This document shows, piece by piece, positions 11,374 to 24,039 of a stretch of DNA of 64,000 nt. The position numbers were made by a program, and so were the translations under genes. A model generated the notes under the pieces. It ran no database searches, was not told the DNA's origin, and worked only from the letters and a program-made list of their open reading frames with translations. The DNA is taken from positions 33,152,929 to 33,216,928 of the forward strand of contig OY743190.1 in the NCBI GenBank assembly GCA_963555705.1. The letters are read 5' to 3'. Position 1 is the stretch's first letter. Each line of letters opens with the position of its first letter. This stretch comes from Ligustrum vulgare. Its lineage: Eukaryota; Streptophyta; Magnoliopsida; Lamiales; Oleaceae.

Positions 11374-11636
11374 GAAATTCTATTTGTTGAACTCGATCAT
11401 CAAAGTCAGGTGACAAATATGTGACCATCATCAGCTTGAGGAATTCTTCAGAAATAGTATAGTCTCCCAACTATTTCACGAAGAAGTTACATGAGTGGAT
11501 CTAGACACGGACCTACCATTGGAGATAGAACCAGAATGTGGGATTTTTGCCAAGTTCTTTTCTGACAAACAGGAGCCCTACTTCTTGAAAGCAATTTTCA
11601 TCTTGCCATTGTTAGAGAACTTCCTTAATGGCGTAA
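11374..11636 (-). other. Leader or N-terminal part of the old gag element, decayed
   Basis: Sequence between the plastid insertion and the gypsy remnant at 11637. The minus strand has a short open stretch (11264-11470) overlapping the plastid insertion, so that ORF is not a gene. I assign the segment to the host gag element only by position. Confidence 0.3.
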
Positions 11637-14085
11637 TGTAACGACCCGAAGATTTGACGTCCTTAATTGTTCATTATGACGTAATAAAAAATATTTTTAG
11701 AATTTATTTAATTATTGTGGAATTTAAAGAAGAAAAACTAAATTTTTAATTAAATGAAAAGTTAGGAAAAATATATTTAAACGCCACTTTTTAGGAAAAT
11801 CGTATGATTACTTTCGACATTTGTTGAAGGTATATGATATAAGCATGAATAAGTTCTCAGAACAAAATTCGAGAATATGAAATCCGTTCTTGAGTTCGAT
11901 CAAAGGACAATCACCGGTAAGTTTTTAAAGTCAGTACTTTATCGAACGGTTAAGAAAACTAGTTTTAAGTGGCTTAGTTCGGCAAGCTATAACTTCTTCC
12001 TTGGTAATATATTTTGAGCGTGGTAAACTGCACATGAAAGTATACCGTGAGCACTTCGAAATGGTACCAAGAACATCGAATTTCAAAGTCGTTTACTACC
12101 TCGAATCTTAGCTTAAACATGGACTCTTGAAACTAAATATTTGGAATTTTAAGCTGGAGGTGGCACCCTAGACTTCGACCATATCTTTGATAGTTCTGAT
12201 TACTCACCTCCCACCTATAGAGGGGAACCTCCGACTTGCATGAACAGGACATTACACCTCAAGCTATGCACTCATGATAAAGATAGATCAAATCCTTCTT
12301 TAACCTCTAAGCTAAATCCTATACGGCCATGATATATTCCTATTCTTGCAACCTGTTAACTCTATAAATAGTTGATGGTTCGAAGCATAATTTCTACCAC
12401 GAAAAATCAGAGCTGAAACGTTGCAGAAATAGCATTTCTTCTTCACAAACCCTAGGTAAGGATTTCATGTCAAAATCATGTTTCAATCCGTTATAATTCA
12501 TTCTTTTCATTGGAAAACATGTTTTATCAAAACCTCTTATCAAAATATATGATTTTGGATCAAATAAATAAAGAAAATGGATTTCAGACTCTGCAAATAC
12601 GTTTGGTGTCGACACCAAACGGACAGGTTGTCAACCTAACTTCATTCAGCCATAACATTTGTTTTACAACTCCAATTTATGATCCGTAAAGTTTGTTGAA
12701 CTCTAGATTTGATGATATTTCCGATAATATATTATACACCCCATGGAGATTTATGTACTAGGAGTTGTATAGTTATTTCTCTACCTATTTTGTGCCACGT
12801 TAGTTAAAAGAGAAGAATTTATTCATCTAATAAACAGTGAGTGGATTATGTTTATTTGAAGTATATGATAATAAGTTACTAGAGTATATTTACTTGATTA
12901 TGTGAGTATAATATATTTAAATTATATCATTTTAGTTGATGTGATTTTGATATGTTTACAAGAATTATATGATTTCATTTGATATGCTTATGCGACACAT
13001 GCTTGGTATATAATTGAATGGAACACGTTGATAGTTGTCGCATGTTGATAGCTTTGAGTTATACAAATATGATGAAATAATATTTTGAATAAATATGATG
13101 GAATGAGATTTTGAAGATATATGACTCATCTTTTCGAAAGCATTCATCAAGTGCGTACTAGACTACAGTTGTTCCAGCGTATCCTGCTCGTCATTCTGGA
13201 TATGTTGTCATATACCTTGGGATACCTAATGATAAGACATGATGGTATATTGATGTGAAAATTTGAGGGATCTCAGGTGGGATCAACTTGGATGTGAATG
13301 ATTGAAATTATTGGTTGTGACCAATGATGATTTATTATGTGTTGAGCACTTGGGGGTACGAGATAAGAATTGTAAGGGAACCATCATGTCATGCATTGCA
13401 GTATAGAATGTAGTTATCAATATTGGAAAATATCTATGACTTATGGGTCATCAATGATACAATACATACGGGATGTCTCAATTATATTTAACTATTAGGA
13501 TATGGATATGTTGCTTGAGCAGCTGGTGATACGATGCCTACAACACATCACGGTCTTGATTTGTCAATTATTTTGTTTATATGGAGATTCTAACCATATA
13601 TCGAGTTATGTTATTTTGACTGGGGAGTTTCAAACGATATACGCATACATACATTAAAATGGTCTTGAGTATGTGAAGTTGACTTATATATCCTAATGTG
13701 CAATAATACATGTGCACCATATTATGCTTACTAGGCACGCATGTGCTCATCCCACGAATCTTTACTTCTCGGGTAGCTATTGAAGTAAAAAGGATTAGTT
13801 GAAATCTTCAGATAGCTTGACAGAGAATGTTGTGCTAAGTAACGACCTGTGAGCTGTGGACACACCACCGAATAAGAATTTTTATGCTTGAACTGCCACA
13901 CTTTTTTTGAACTCAAGATCTTGGTAATAATATTTTAAAATTAATATCTTTACATTTTAAATAAATGAATTTTATTTTAAGTGAAGTGATTTTTTAAAAA
14001 AAAGTCTTGAAAAATTTGGGGCGTTACAAGAGTGATATCAGGGCTATAATCTTGAAATAAAAATTTAAAATTTTTGGGCGTTACA
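11637..14085 (+). mobile_element. Gypsy remnant: one long LTR, primer-binding site and the last bases of a second LTR
   Basis: It starts TGTAACGACCCGAAG. A first LTR end, TTTGGGGCGTTACA, is at 14028. It is followed by AGAG and TGATATCAGGGC (14033-14044), close to the Met primer-binding site. After 40 bp a second LTR end (TTTTTGGGCGTTACA) falls at 14085. The flanks are CGTAA before and TGTAA after, an imperfect target duplication. I read this as a 2.39 kb 5' LTR followed by an almost complete internal deletion. No coding sequence is left. Confidence 0.6.
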
Positions 14086-14290
14086 TGTAACCAATTGAGT
14101 TTTCGCAATTTTCGTTTGGACTCTAATCACATGGAAAAACTCAACAAGTGTCTCTTTAAGAAAGGTCATAGTTTCGTTCGCTATGTCACTGGCCATGTTT
14201 ATGTAGTTGTTGAAATTGAAGGTTTTACATATCAGAAGATGAGATGCAAGATCATCCCATTGCAAAATTGCAAAATCCTGATATCACTCT

Positions 14291-14705
14291 TGTGGACAAT
14301 TAAAAATTTGAGAAATAAAAGTGGACAATTCTCTTGTGACTGCAAAATTGCAAAATCCTTTGATTAACGATATGTGTACTTGAGGATGATGAGCCATGAT
14401 GCTTGATTCCTGAACTTCAAAACTTGTTGAAGACTCGATTTGTTGAGAGCTGGCTTGTTTGGATCACGAAATTCTAGACTTGAATGTGTACTTTGGACTT
14501 GGACTTGAATTTGCTTTAATTTGAAGAATACTTTGATCTTCTTCCACTTGATTTAGAGTTGAATTTACCTTATTTGAAGACGACTTTCATCCTCCACCAC
14601 TTGATTTGGACTTGCTCGGTTTGAAGACTTCGATGTTCTTGTTCTTGAATTTGGTTTGAGGCTTGGGAGAATTCTTGTATTCTTTTCTTCAATTTATTTT
14701 TCTTG
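14291..14705 (-). repeat. Terminal repeat (right, 5' LTR side) of the gag-only element
   Basis: Direct partner of 6898-7310. The minus strand ends CAATTGTCCACA immediately before AGAGTGATATCAGG, the expected order of LTR end and primer-binding site. Beyond 14705 the similarity to the left copy fades. Confidence 0.55.
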
Positions 14706-14710
14706 TTGTT

Positions 14711-16361
14711 TTCTAAATACAAAATGAACAAAATGATATATTCATATTTATACCAAGAAATATTTAAATAGAATTCAAAGTTATATCCTATATTACATGA
14801 ATTACTTATAACTTTACAAAGTTAAATACAATATAAACAAATAACAACTAAATGCATTTCTAATTACTACTATAAAATAGTTATATCTTAAGTACATTAC
14901 AACTAGGTGGCACCTACTTAACTATAATTTAATTGTTCAAAAACTTCATTCGATTTTGGTTTAGTTTCGATTCCAATTTGGTTCTACAATAATAATTATT
15001 TTTCGGGGCCTTATCGAGGAGTATCAGGCATCGGGAAGCGAGCACCTTAAATAAACTTCTACCGAATATACCAAGATCAAGGATTTTGAAAATCATTTCA
15101 CCCCGAAGAAAGTATAGGATTTTCCATGAAATAAAATATATTCATAAACCAAAATAAGAAACAAATGATCTGGAAGGTTTTTCGAACATGGCAAAAAGTC
15201 ATTTGAATAGTAAAATTGTAGGATAAATCATGAGTTTTAAATGCATTATTATTAATTGTTATATTTACATTTAAATATTTTATTAACTTCATCATTGTCA
15301 TTTACAACTTTGCTCATTAATAAGTTATACTCATTCCATTTTCATTTACTAAGAATTTAAGTCCAAGTGTGAAGTTAAATGTTACAAAGAGGTAAAGACG
15401 TAACAAATTTCATAAAAAGAACTTAATCATTTTCTCTTTACCAAAAAAAAATTACAAATTCTTTTGATTTTTAGTTTTAGTTTTAGGACAAACAATTAAA
15501 ATCATAAAAAAAATAAACAAGGATAAAAAACTTGGTTCTAACTTTGATTATTCAGTTCTAAAAGGGGAACTAAGAACCAAACCAGAACCAATCAATTCTC
15601 GGTTCCAAAACCGATTTACTATTTTATTTTTTTAAAACCATACGGTTCCGATTTTTTGGTTCGGTCATATTGGTTTCGGTTTTTTTCCCACCCCTAAACT
15701 TGACGAAAGTTTTCAATAAAATATTAATATTTTAGAAATTGAAGACAATTTACTGTTTATAATTTTTCTCCAAGAATATCAATTACGTCAACTATTTTAA
15801 GAACCAGTATTAGAACATAAAAACGTTTAGCATTCATCACATACATAAGACATGCAAAGCACGTACTTACTAGTATTTCTTCAAATGTAGCATCAAAAAC
15901 TTATACTATGATTCCTAAGTTCAAATTATAAAAATTAATCAAAAGTGTACCGGTTAAATAATAAAATATGGGTTTTGTGGAAATTTCTGAAGAAAATACT
16001 CCATATGTATATTATGATGTAATTAAAAGTTTAAATTACCATCATATGTATCATTAAGCGTATGTTATTTTACTTCTTGTAAAAGAGTTTTTCATGAAGT
16101 TACTTTAAATCAACTTTCTTCAAAAAAATTTATAATCGGACAAAACACTTCCAAATTTTTTTCCAAACATGTTCAATCATAAATTTCAGCATCAATTTTT
16201 TACTTCTCAAAATTTTTGAAAAAAGGGCCCTAACAACTCTACTACCCTGGTTACTGCACGATTAGAAAGTGAAACCACTCCAATGGAGCTTCTAATATCC
16301 TAGTAATTATTAAGAATTATGAATTGAATGTACTGAGATAACCTAGGAGTGTACTCTATAA

Positions 16362-16363
<2 letters not shown>
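14711..16363. other. Non-coding stretch with a hAT-like inverted-repeat relic at about 15533-15699
   Basis: AT-rich, with no supported gene. At 15533-15699 the motif GGTTCGG/CCGAACC and relatives occur in both orientations and end in TTTCCCACCCCTAAAC, as in decayed hAT MITEs. The ORF at 15098-15301 (minus) is AT-driven and unrecognised. Confidence 0.4.

Positions 16364-16416
<53 letters not shown>
16364..16416. repeat. (TA)n microsatellite
   Basis: An uninterrupted TA run of about 26 units. Confidence 0.95.
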
Positions 16417-16419
<3 letters not shown>

Positions 16420-16769
16420 TTTACTATAGTATTTATGAATTTGTTAAGAAAAGTGGTTTAGATATCTACTCTTCGATCAAATCACTTTAATTATTATAAT
16501 TAATTGAATATGGTAATTTTTCAAGTTCTGCATTAAAACTACTTAATTACTATTTTATTGTACTATATGAAGACTAAACAATTAGAAATTTAGTGAGTGG
16601 TTGACTTGGACATAATGTAATAAGAACAAAACAATTTTAATTTTGTCCCTATAATCTTGTCCTAAATTGCTTGCAAAAATTCCATTCTTAAATAGTATTT
16701 CTTGTACCATATGATGACTACACAATTAGAAATTTAGAGTGTTAGACTTGGACCATAATGTAATAGCAA

Positions 16770-17147
16770 CGGGTTAATTTCATAAAATGTCACTCAAGCT
16801 TGAGCAAAATCTTAAATATATTATTAAAGTACTATCATTTATACAAACTGCAACTCAAAGATTATGAATATATTGACCACTTAAATAAAATATGACCACT
16901 TTTGTAACGTTAGACCAAAAAAAAAAATTAGGGGCTTTCACATCGAAATGAAAAGTTAAGGATCATTTGAACGATTTAGCTAAACATTAGGGACTGTTTG
17001 AGCCAATTTTTTGTAAAAGAAAGTCAACAGAATGGTACTTTGAGTAATCATTGAGAACTCGAGTGACAATTTGTAATGATAGTACTTTAGTAATATATTT
17101 AAAGTTTCGCTGAAATATACAGAGTGCCATTTTGTAAAACTAACCCG
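16770..17147. mobile_element. Mutator-like MITE (about 378 bp) with 9-10 bp target duplication
   Basis: The left end reads GGGTTAATTTCATAAAATGT. The complement of the right end reads GGGTTAGTTTTACAAAATGG. The flanks TAATAGCAAC and GAATAGGAAC match at 8 of 10 positions. The surrounding DNA is duplicated (16600-16700 versus 16740-16770 plus 17150-17230), and the first copy lacks the element, giving an internal empty site. A relative lies at about 44335-44480. Non-coding. Confidence 0.7.
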
Positions 17148-17365
17148 AATAGGAACGGAACATTTTTTATTTTGTCCCTAAAATCTTGCCCTAATCTTCA
17201 GTGTCTGCTTGCAAAAATCCCATTCCTTGTATAGTCAACATCTACGACTGCATGATTTATCGTTTCGACTTTTGAGGTTCAACTCAAGGTTTCTAGAATT
17301 GGCCGTGAAAAATGACATAACACAAATCGTCGGCCTTTTAACAATGAGACTCGTCAAAAGATTGA

Positions 17366-17691
17366 ATGTCTAACTTTACTGCGAGAAAGCATAACAAGAA
17401 AGACCCAACCCAGGGGTCATTCCTTCTTTTATCTATTGTTCTGATAGCTAGCTTCCTAGGGACATATTTCTTTGTTTTCCACTTCTTTTTAGATTGGAGG
17501 AGTCAATGCATCTTTCTAGAAATTCCTCAATCGGGACCTTGCTTTTTCGTCCTGGAGTCATTCACTTTCTGTTCAGTGCAATACTTTTGAATTTAACAAC
17601 ACAAGACAATATGAATAAGTACAAATTTAACGGGCCTTTACATTTAGGAAATGCAGTAGAGGCTACCTTGCTTCGATTTGATTTTATATAA
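17366..17691 (+). other. Unrecognised overlapping ORFs (74 and 65 codons)
   Basis: Two overlapping plus-strand frames are open. The first begins MSNFTARKHNKKDPTQGSFL and continues with a very hydrophobic segment rich in Phe and Leu. The local base composition (17230-17640) is less AT-rich than its surroundings. I do not recognise either protein. A relic of organellar or transposon DNA is possible, but nothing proves it. I would not call a gene here. Confidence 0.2.
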
Positions 17692-20650
17692 TTAAAGACT
17701 AAGTGAATTCAAGTTTTTAGATTTAAAAAAATAAAAAAAATAAAACCGGCTAATTACTTTTTAATTAATTTGTTTTTCCTAGTAACTTGTTCCTTTTGTC
17801 AGATGGACAAAAGGGTAAAAAAATTACCTTGTTTAACTAATTACCCGCACGGTGAATGGACCAAACTATATTAAAAAAAAAAAATATATATATATATATA
17901 TAAACGGCACATTTCTTCAATCCATTTTTTAATCACATATTTTTTCAAAACTATTTTTCAACCACACATTTTATCTCGAAATAAAATATAGTTGCTGAAC
18001 AGAGGCTTAATTTATTAAAATATTTAATAATAATATATATAATATATATTTTTAAAAATATGATTTGTAATATTAAAGATAACATATCATTTGACCATTA
18101 ATAACTAAAACACAATTTAATTATTTATGACTACACATAGGATTTATAGTATTAAGAACAATAAATAAATAAAAAATTAATAATTAAATAATAATTTTAA
18201 TACTAATAATTAAAAATATTGATTGAATTCATTCAATATTAACGTTAATATAAAAATAATAATTATTATAACCAAAATATACAAATAACAATAACATCAT
18301 ATTAATTATTTACTACAATGCTAAAATCTAAAAGACAAAGAATTTAAGAATTAAATTCTCCCAAATTCTCCTATTTTATATATAGTATAAATTTCCACAA
18401 GTGTGATGAACTGAAATTGCTATCCACAATATAGATAAGCATTTATAATTATACATAATCAACACAAATATAAAAGATACAAAAATAATTTTTTATTACT
18501 ACAATTATTAAAATTTAAAAAAATATAAGTAATCTAAATTATCGAAAATTTCATTGAATGATAAATATAAATTCTGTAGTTTTTAAATTGTATTTCATGT
18601 TAGATATAATATTATGAGTACACAAATTGATGTTTGTCCAAGATATAAATATATTTATTATAATTTCTACATTTGCCTCCCATATTTAACCTTTTCTCAA
18701 TTTTCGTTAAAAAATCACAATAAATTATAAATATGTGTTTAATTTTAACTCATCAAATATGCGAAAATTGAACAACATTGAAGATCAAGAAATTATTATA
18801 TCATATAATCTTTGCACTTAAAATTAAAAATTATTAAAAAAAATATTAACCATTGTTTAGTGTTTACACACTAATTCACTATTCTCCCTTTATATATAGT
18901 ATAGATATAGATTATTATTTTAAGACAAGTAAAATATCTTATAAGCCTCTATTTTGTAAGAGGTTTTTGTTTATAAACAAAACATGTGATATTTTCGAGA
19001 TAATGTGTTTGAAAACTGATTTCAGAAAACATATATGGTTAAAAAGTACTTTGGAGAAATAGATGTTTATAACTTGTTTATAAATTATTTATCAGACGAA
19101 GACAAAAAGACGATTTCTCAAAAAGGTTAAACTGCAACCCTAACGGACCCACTGTCCCGTTTCTAAAGCCTTGTGGAGGAGGTAAATCGCAGGATTAAAG
19201 ATGTACCTCAGTTAGATGGGGTCTAAAGCTTGCCATTTAGAATTTTCAAACCTCAAGGAGGCCAAATTCAAAACAATTGCAGGATTCAAGCCACCCACCT
19301 TATAGCTACAATCAATGCAATTTTTTTATGTCATTTCAACATTTGTCAACTGAATTATGCCTGGGGCGATTAAAAGATGATCTATCGGTTTGACAAAAGT
19401 TTGAAACAATCGATATTATTATATACAAGTTAACCCCCCCCCCCCACAACTCTTCTCCCCACCCAAAAAATCTACCCATCCAATGTCACTCCACCTCACT
19501 CCACCCAACCCGACCTGAAATGTTGGGGGTGTGGCGGTCGTGGTGCCATGGTGGAAATGAAAAAGTTGGGAAATGGGGATAAAAAGGTGGCTTGGAGGAG
19601 AGGTTGGATTTATATTGTGACAAGGTAATGGGTGGGGGTTGTTGGGATTTTTTGGTCTCAATCAAACCTCGGGGGCAATAATAATACACAGTGTCGGATT
19701 TTAAGCTTCGTAGGCCCTCGCCCATGATCGAAGATTATAGTATTGCCCAATCTCCACAATTGGCAGCCCACGTGCTAAGAGATTTACTGCCCACGTCGAG
19801 GTTTTAATTAGGTCTCGACCCTGTTGCTCGATGGGTAGGCTTCGGAAACGACCCATTTAATTAGGGCTTCCCTAATTAAACCTAAACCTATATCTACCCA
19901 CACCCCCCCTTTGGCTCGTTAGATCACTCTCTCGACATTTCCTCTCCACTCTCTTGGTGCGGCTCCCTTTTCTCTTCGTGAGAACCCGATACCCTCTTCC
20001 ACTCTCTTGGTGAAACGGCTGCCCTCTCTCTCTTTCTTGACTGGTTCTTCTCATCCCTTCGTGGGTTGAGACCGTGAGCCGTCTGTTGGTTCTAACCGTG
20101 AGCTCTTACTGGCCGTGTTCCTGCTGTGGCCGTGTTTTCGGCCCTTGCTGGTTTTGGTTCCTTATTGTGGTTCCTCTGTGCAGTCCCTTTGTTCGGTTCT
20201 TGCTGTTGTGGCCGTGTTTGTTGGGTCTCTTTGTGCAGTCCCTTGTTCTGCTTATTGTGGTCTCTTTGTGCAGCCCGGTTCTTGGTTGTGGGAGGTGTGT
20301 TGGCAGTAGGTTTTAGGCCGATTTGGGGATTGTCTTGAAGTGTTCTCTAGCCTTGTGTAGTGGTGTTACCATTGTGGGGATTGGGCTGAATTTGAGCCCT
20401 CGTTTTCACCCTCTGTAGTCTGCTACTTCGGTGAAAAAGAGAGTTTTTACTTGCCTTGTTTTAATATTGATTCAATTACATTGCTATTCGTATTGTTTTC
20501 TTCCGCTGCATTATTGATTAATCTCGATTACTCTGTGTTTTGCGAGGTTGGATTTATCAACAGGGGTCTATTTATTTGAAGAAAAAAAAAACCTGGCGAC
20601 TAGCTTTTGTTAGGTAAATAAAGAATGTAAGCCTTTGTTCTACGTATTTT
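17692..20650. other. Non-coding stretch, AT-rich then GC-richer
   Basis: 17.7-19.1 kb is very AT-rich, with pieces of the high-copy GCCTCTGTTTGGTAA repeat family at about 17930-18010 and 18937-19100. A 13-base C run lies near 19434. From about 19740 to 20560 the DNA is richer in G and C, with CTCTCTTGGTG and GTGCAGTCCC repeats and long T/C tracts, like the leader or LTR of a retroelement. I could not find its borders. ORFs at 19419-19725 and 20074-20338 overlap each other in several frames and look accidental. Confidence 0.4.
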
Positions 20651-21024
20651 TAGTAATATTTAGAAAATCGGTTCGGACCGATCGAGAAAATCGAGAATCG
20701 GGGGAAAAAGGTCCAGTTTACCTCTAAAATCGGTTGAAAAAAACCAGCCAGAAAACTCAAATTTACAATCGGTTCAATCGGGAACCGAACGCTTTTTAAA
20801 CCCGATTTTTGAGATTCTTGTTTTGGTTGTTTTGTTTTTTTTCTAGTCGTTTTAAGTATAATTTTATTTCTAAATGAATAAATATTAGATTATTTGTAAA
20901 AGAATTTGTTTTTTAGAAAATTTTATGATTTCTGGAATAATTTTTAATGTTTTAATTGAAACTGGTTCGACCTTGACCAGTTGCCTTTTCTAATTCGAAC
21001 CGGATTCCAATTTTCTAAACACTG
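20651..21024. mobile_element. hAT-like MITE relic
   Basis: The left end contains TTTAGAAAATCGGTTCGG. The complement of the right end reads CAGTGTTTAGAAAATTGG. It matches the terminal type of the better-defined element at 30654-31045 (CAGTGTTT ends, GGTCC/CGGTTC-rich interior). The left terminus is damaged and no clean 8-bp duplication is visible. Confidence 0.5.
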
Positions 21025-21287
21025 GTTTTTAAACATGTTTTTTTTACATAATTTTTCAAGTCATTTTTAACCAAATATATTTTCTCTCTCCACTTTTCAA
21101 CTACATATTTTATCTAAAAAATATAAAAAAACATGTTTTTAATCAAAAAAAATTTAACAAAAAACGAACTGTCAGACTAGGAGTTGCGAAGAAGAAGTTC
21201 TTTTTCTAAATAGATGGTGAGAATTTGAGCCTAATATTTTTAAAATAAAATAAGTGGTCGAAAAATAATTTTGAAAAATATGTATTA

Positions 21288-21501
21288 TGTTGTAAAACTA
21301 TTATAAAAAACAATAGAGAATATATAGAGATAGGAGAGAATGAGAGAAAACTTCTCATTAGGTATATTTCTAATGAAATGAAATAACTCCTATTTATAGG
21401 AGGGAACAATGACACAATCGTAATATATAAAGTTTACAGGGGTATAATGGTAATTGGTCATTCACATATTGTATTATTATTTTATTATTATATTTATAAC
21501 A
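21288..21501 (-). repeat. 3' LTR of the short-LTR element (214 bp)
   Basis: It starts TGTTGTAAAAC and ends TTTATAACA on the plus strand. It matches 27260-27462 except for about ten substitutions, small shifts near 21325 and an 11-bp length difference in the T/A-rich end. Confidence 0.9.
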
Positions 21502-21510
21502 CTCCCCCTT
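21502..21510 (-). other. Polypurine tract of the short-LTR element
   Basis: The minus strand reads AAGGGGGAG immediately before the LTR start TGTTATAAAT, the normal site for plus-strand DNA priming. It fixes the element's orientation. Confidence 0.8.
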
Positions 21511-21529
21511 GAATGACCTATTCTGCAAT

Positions 21530-22200
21530 TGTCTGCCTCGTTAAAACCTTGCTAAGAAAACCCTGTGGGATAAAACTTGAGCGAAGGAAAAATAATACAG
21601 AAGCTCCCCCTGATGTTGGCCATGGTGAATCATTGAGTCTAACGTTCGAGTAGAACAAATCATGTACTGAATCTTGAAATTCTGAAGTGCTGCCTCATTA
21701 AAACCTTGTCAGTAAAACCTAGTGGGATAAAATCTGAACCAAGGAAAAAGAGTACAGCCGCTGCCTCGTTAAAACTTTGTCAGGAAAACCTAGTAGGACA
21801 AAATCTGGACGAATGAAAAAGAGTACAACATGTTTCTCCCCCTGAAGTGTGCAATTGAGGATTCATGAACTTCTTGAACATTGATATCATCTTTCTTCTG
21901 AAATATAAAAATCTCCTTGTATAGCATTCTTCATAAGATGTCTATGATTTTCTTCATTTGTTGATATCATTCCAGTATAACAATGTGTTGCTGAATTATA
22001 GCTTGTCGATAGCTATGATAATGCCTCAAAAACCTTGCTAGGAAAACCCTGTGGAACAAAACCTCAGCGAAGGGAAAAAGAGTACATTATTCTCATTAAT
22101 TTTCATCAATACGCCTCAACTGTTGCCTCATTAAAAACCTTGCTAGGAAAACCATGTGGGACAAAACCTCAGCTAAGGGAAAAAGAGTGCAACGCGTATT
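21530..22200. repeat. Five spaced copies of an AAAACCTTGCTAGGAAAACC-type repeat
   Basis: Copies lie near 21535, 21700, 21765, 22025 and 22125. Each runs CTCATTAAAACCTTG, GGAAAACCTAGTGGGA, AAAACCTCAGCGAAGG and AAAAAGAGTACA with small changes. They form the 3' non-coding part of the minus-oriented element. Similar repeats are widespread in plant genomes. Confidence 0.8.
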
Positions 22201-24039
22201 TATTCCTTTCATGGAATATCACAAGTATATTGGTGCAATCATATAATTTATGATGAGCTTTATATAAATTGTTCATAGCTCATGAAGTCATAATATGCTA
22301 TATTAAGCAACGTTGTACTAATTTATCGATTGCATCTTTCACTTCTGGTGAATAATAAAATCTAGAATTCACTTCTGGTGAATAATTAAACATATTCATT
22401 TTCATATTTACTTCTAGTGAATAATCAATTTCCCAGATGTCATAAATAGTACACTCCAATTTCACTTTCAACATATTGTATCATGGAGTCATTTGTATCA
22501 TCCTATAGTGATACTAATCTGGGCATATTGAATCTTTCAATGATTTATACATGTATGTTTTTGCACTTTATAAACTGCAATTTCTAATTTGCAGGAGCAT
22601 AATCAATCATTGAAATAGATATCAATTTTGACATATAATCTACAATCATTTTACTTGAAATCTCAACGTACCGCGATCAACTGGTACATCAAAGAATACT
22701 CTCAAAGTACCGAGACGAGAATCATACATTTTGATCTCACTCATTGGTATATCAAAGAGCTCAAGCTAGTAATTTAGACCATAGTCTATCCACCATATGT
22801 TATGCCAGTTCTATGAAAAATCTTGCGCGCAACGAGTCGTCTTTTACGACTGTGAAATATTTTTCATTTGTACATATAATTACTGGCTTTACACATTTAA
22901 GCATTTGGACTTCAGGTCCTTGAACAATAATCCCTACATTGGGGTTATATACTTGGCCAAAGTATTATAATTTCATCAACCTCATTTCATAAGAGGGTTG
23001 TTTATGTATGCAGTCGACTTATTTATCGATTCTATTTCAACTCAATATAACATAGAGAGATTTCTTTATATGTTCTATCATCAGGTACCTGAGTCTCTTA
23101 CATTTAATTATGTCCATTTTACTCACCATGAGTATTTAGCCTCAAAGGGATCATTTCAATCATTCAAGAGATATTTATTTTTGGAATCGATAGTCATTAT
23201 GCTTCAGGCATAATTACGCTTCAGGCGTGTTTTCCTCATAATGTTCTCAAATATTATCAATCGACTAAAATGCCATAACACATGTCATTCTTTTAGAGAT
23301 ATAATCTCAATCATATATCTAAGTGCACTTTGGTGGATTGTATACATATCGCACTTTTACAAATCATAAAGTTTCTTGAGCTAATCCCTGTTTGACATAG
23401 AATATTGTTGTATGATAAACAATTTCTGAATAAGTTATTCTCATAGAAAATAATTTGAAACTTTTGATAATCTAACCGTTTATTATAGAACTTCTGGTTC
23501 AATACAGTTTTATTTCATTTCTATGTATGAATATTTGATTCAATACAATATCGCTAAACTTCTGGTTCAATACAATGTATATTTCATTTATGAGCTTCTG
23601 GTTCATACTATATACATATTTCACTTGTACGTATGAACTTCTGGTTCAACAAGATATTTCACTTGTACGTATGAACTTCTGGTTCAGTAAGATATTTCAC
23701 TTGTACATATGTATGAACTCGTGGTTCAATACAGTATTCATTTCATCAGTACGTATTTCTGTACATTTCAAATCAGTATACCTTTATTACTTTTAGTATA
23801 CCAGAAAAATCAAGTACAATATCCAAGGAAATATCTCATGATCTCAATCTTGTCGCCAAATCTTCCCTTATATCGAAAAAGGTAATGACACATTATCTCA
23901 TTGTTCCCACATTTTCAATAATTTATTCCATTATTTCTTGATGGAATCGATATCACTGACACGCGGAGCCACCGCTCTTTTACGCGTTGAATAATGCATT
24001 TAAATAGATTATTTGGGAAGAAGGCTAGATCCATCAAAA

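Larger units (their letters stand above)
6898..14710 (-). mobile_element. Old gag-only LTR-type element (minus), interrupted by nested insertions
   Basis: Similar terminal segments of at least 410 bp lie at about 6898-7310 and 14291-14705. They share GTGGATAATTCTCTTGTAACTGC-like sequence and TTGATCTTCTTCCACTTGA motifs. Next to the right copy, the minus strand reads AGAGTGATATCAGG, like a Met-type primer-binding site. Between them are pieces of a minus-strand gag but no protease, reverse transcriptase or integrase. This fits either a deletion derivative or a non-autonomous gag-only element (TR-GAG class). The outer limits of the terminal repeats are uncertain. Later insertions inside it are the solo LTR 7906-10180, plastid DNA at about 11085-11373 and the gypsy remnant 11637-14085. 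Confidence 0.55.

Noticed and set aside
19419..19725. Pro- and His-rich minus-strand ORFs next to a C run
   Set aside because: They overlap in two frames, are of low complexity and show no similarity I recognise.
20074..20338. Three overlapping ORFs rich in Cys, Leu and Val
   Set aside because: They overlap in different frames and come from T/G-rich low-complexity DNA. No domain is visible.
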